From assembly GCA_946618745.1 (NCBI GenBank), contig CAMOLN010000066.1, positions 1 through 6,069 on the forward strand: a stretch of DNA of 6,069 bases, in the 5' to 3' direction. Shown piece after piece: positions 5,957-6,069 of the stretch. A model generated the notes under the pieces. The model was not told the origin of the DNA and ran no database searches. It saw nothing but the letters and a program-made list of their open reading frames with translations. Each line of letters begins with the position of its first letter. The first letter of the stretch is position 1. This DNA is from an uncultured Alphaproteobacteria bacterium. Its GTDB lineage: Bacteria > Pseudomonadota > Alphaproteobacteria > RF32 > CAG-239. The position numbers and the translations under genes are program-made.

Positions 5957-6040
5957 GTCACCCTCGGACGTGTTGTTTCTTTCTTTGTTGTCATTCTCGT
6001 ACTCTCTTTTTTTCGTCATTCTCGGGTTTAACCCGAGAAT
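5957..6040. repeat. Cluster of three GTCA(T/C)(T/C)CTCG repeat units, the last a full palindrome
   Basis: Related units occur at 5957-5967 (GTCACCCTCGG), 5990-5999 (GTCATTCTCG) and 6015-6024 (GTCATTCTCG, identical to the second). Their starts are 33 and 25 bp apart, and T-rich DNA separates them. Only the last continues into its complement. Arms ATTCTCGGGTT (6018-6028) and AACCCGAGAAT (6030-6040) match perfectly around a single central T, making a hairpin of about 9 bp with a 5-base loop. The sequence resembles short palindromic intergenic repeats seen in AT-rich alphaproteobacteria; that link is from memory. The first two units appear to be solitary half-copies. Confidence 0.65.
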
Positions 6041-6069
6041 CCAAATCAAACAATACATCATATTTTTTT

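Larger units (their letters stand above)
5813..6069. other. Gene-free 3' intergenic region with dispersed-repeat-like sequence
   Basis: I find no supportable open frame in these 257 bp on either strand. The first third (5813-5900) is unassigned: it has a small inverted repeat (TAACA TAC TGTTA, 5823-5835), a lone TATAAT (5861-5866) and a bulged hairpin (5872-5891). The rest consists of two repeat-like elements listed separately. Local G+C in 5910-5945 is visibly higher than in the surrounding DNA, which fits inserted repeat material. Confidence 0.6.

Noticed and set aside
5957..6040. CRISPR array from regularly repeated GTCATTCTCG units
   Set aside because: There are only three short, partly degenerate units, spaced 25 and 33 bp, with T-rich non-unique spacing and no cas genes.
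6018..6069. Rho-independent terminator formed by the palindrome and the final T run
   Set aside because: The T run (6063-6069) begins 22 bp after the hairpin, too far for intrinsic termination, and no T tract directly follows the stem on the plus strand.

Overview
The window is AT-rich (roughly one third G+C by eye) and gene-dense. It looks like a proteobacterial chromosome, most likely an AT-rich alphaproteobacterium. The main taxonomic evidence is the cluster lpoA-like / rsmI / yraN: a penicillin-binding-protein activator divergent from the 16S rRNA methyltransferase RsmI and the nuclease-fold protein YraN. This cluster is known in both gamma- and alphaproteobacteria. The activator here is a short lipoprotein without the long N-terminal helical-repeat domain of the E. 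coli protein, which favours the alphaproteobacterial form. The taxonomic assignment is inference.

Layout from left to right. Positions 1-314 hold the N-terminal part of an unrecognised two-helix membrane protein on the minus strand, cut by the window edge. A divergent AT-rich spacer (315-457) separates it from a plus-strand pair: a seven-helix membrane protein with PAS and GGDEF domains (probable diguanylate cyclase, 458-2131), followed after 2 bp by an RNA m5U methyltransferase of the TrmA/RumA family with a 4Fe-4S cysteine set (2134-3264). That pair converges, with a 7-bp gap, on the minus-strand pair rsmI-yraN (4442 down to 3272), whose reading frames overlap by 8 bp. A 71-bp divergent spacer (4443-4513) then leads to the plus-strand LpoA-like lipoprotein (4514-5812). 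The last 257 bp (5813-6069) contain no gene I can support. They hold two kinds of short dispersed-repeat-like sequence: a degenerate GCGAGGAG...GGCAATCT element and a cluster of GTCA(T/C)(T/C)CTCG units, the last of which forms a perfect 11-bp-arm palindrome.

Functionally the window combines c-di-GMP signalling, two RNA methyltransferases (RsmI modifies the ribosome; the other probably 23S rRNA, possibly tRNA), and envelope growth control through the activator. I see no CRISPR array, prophage, transposase, defence system or tRNA/rRNA gene. The genes are mostly recognisable housekeeping or signalling families. The less familiar parts are the sensory membrane domain of the cyclase, its pairing with an RNA methyltransferase, the truncated membrane protein at the left edge, and the repeat cluster at the right edge.
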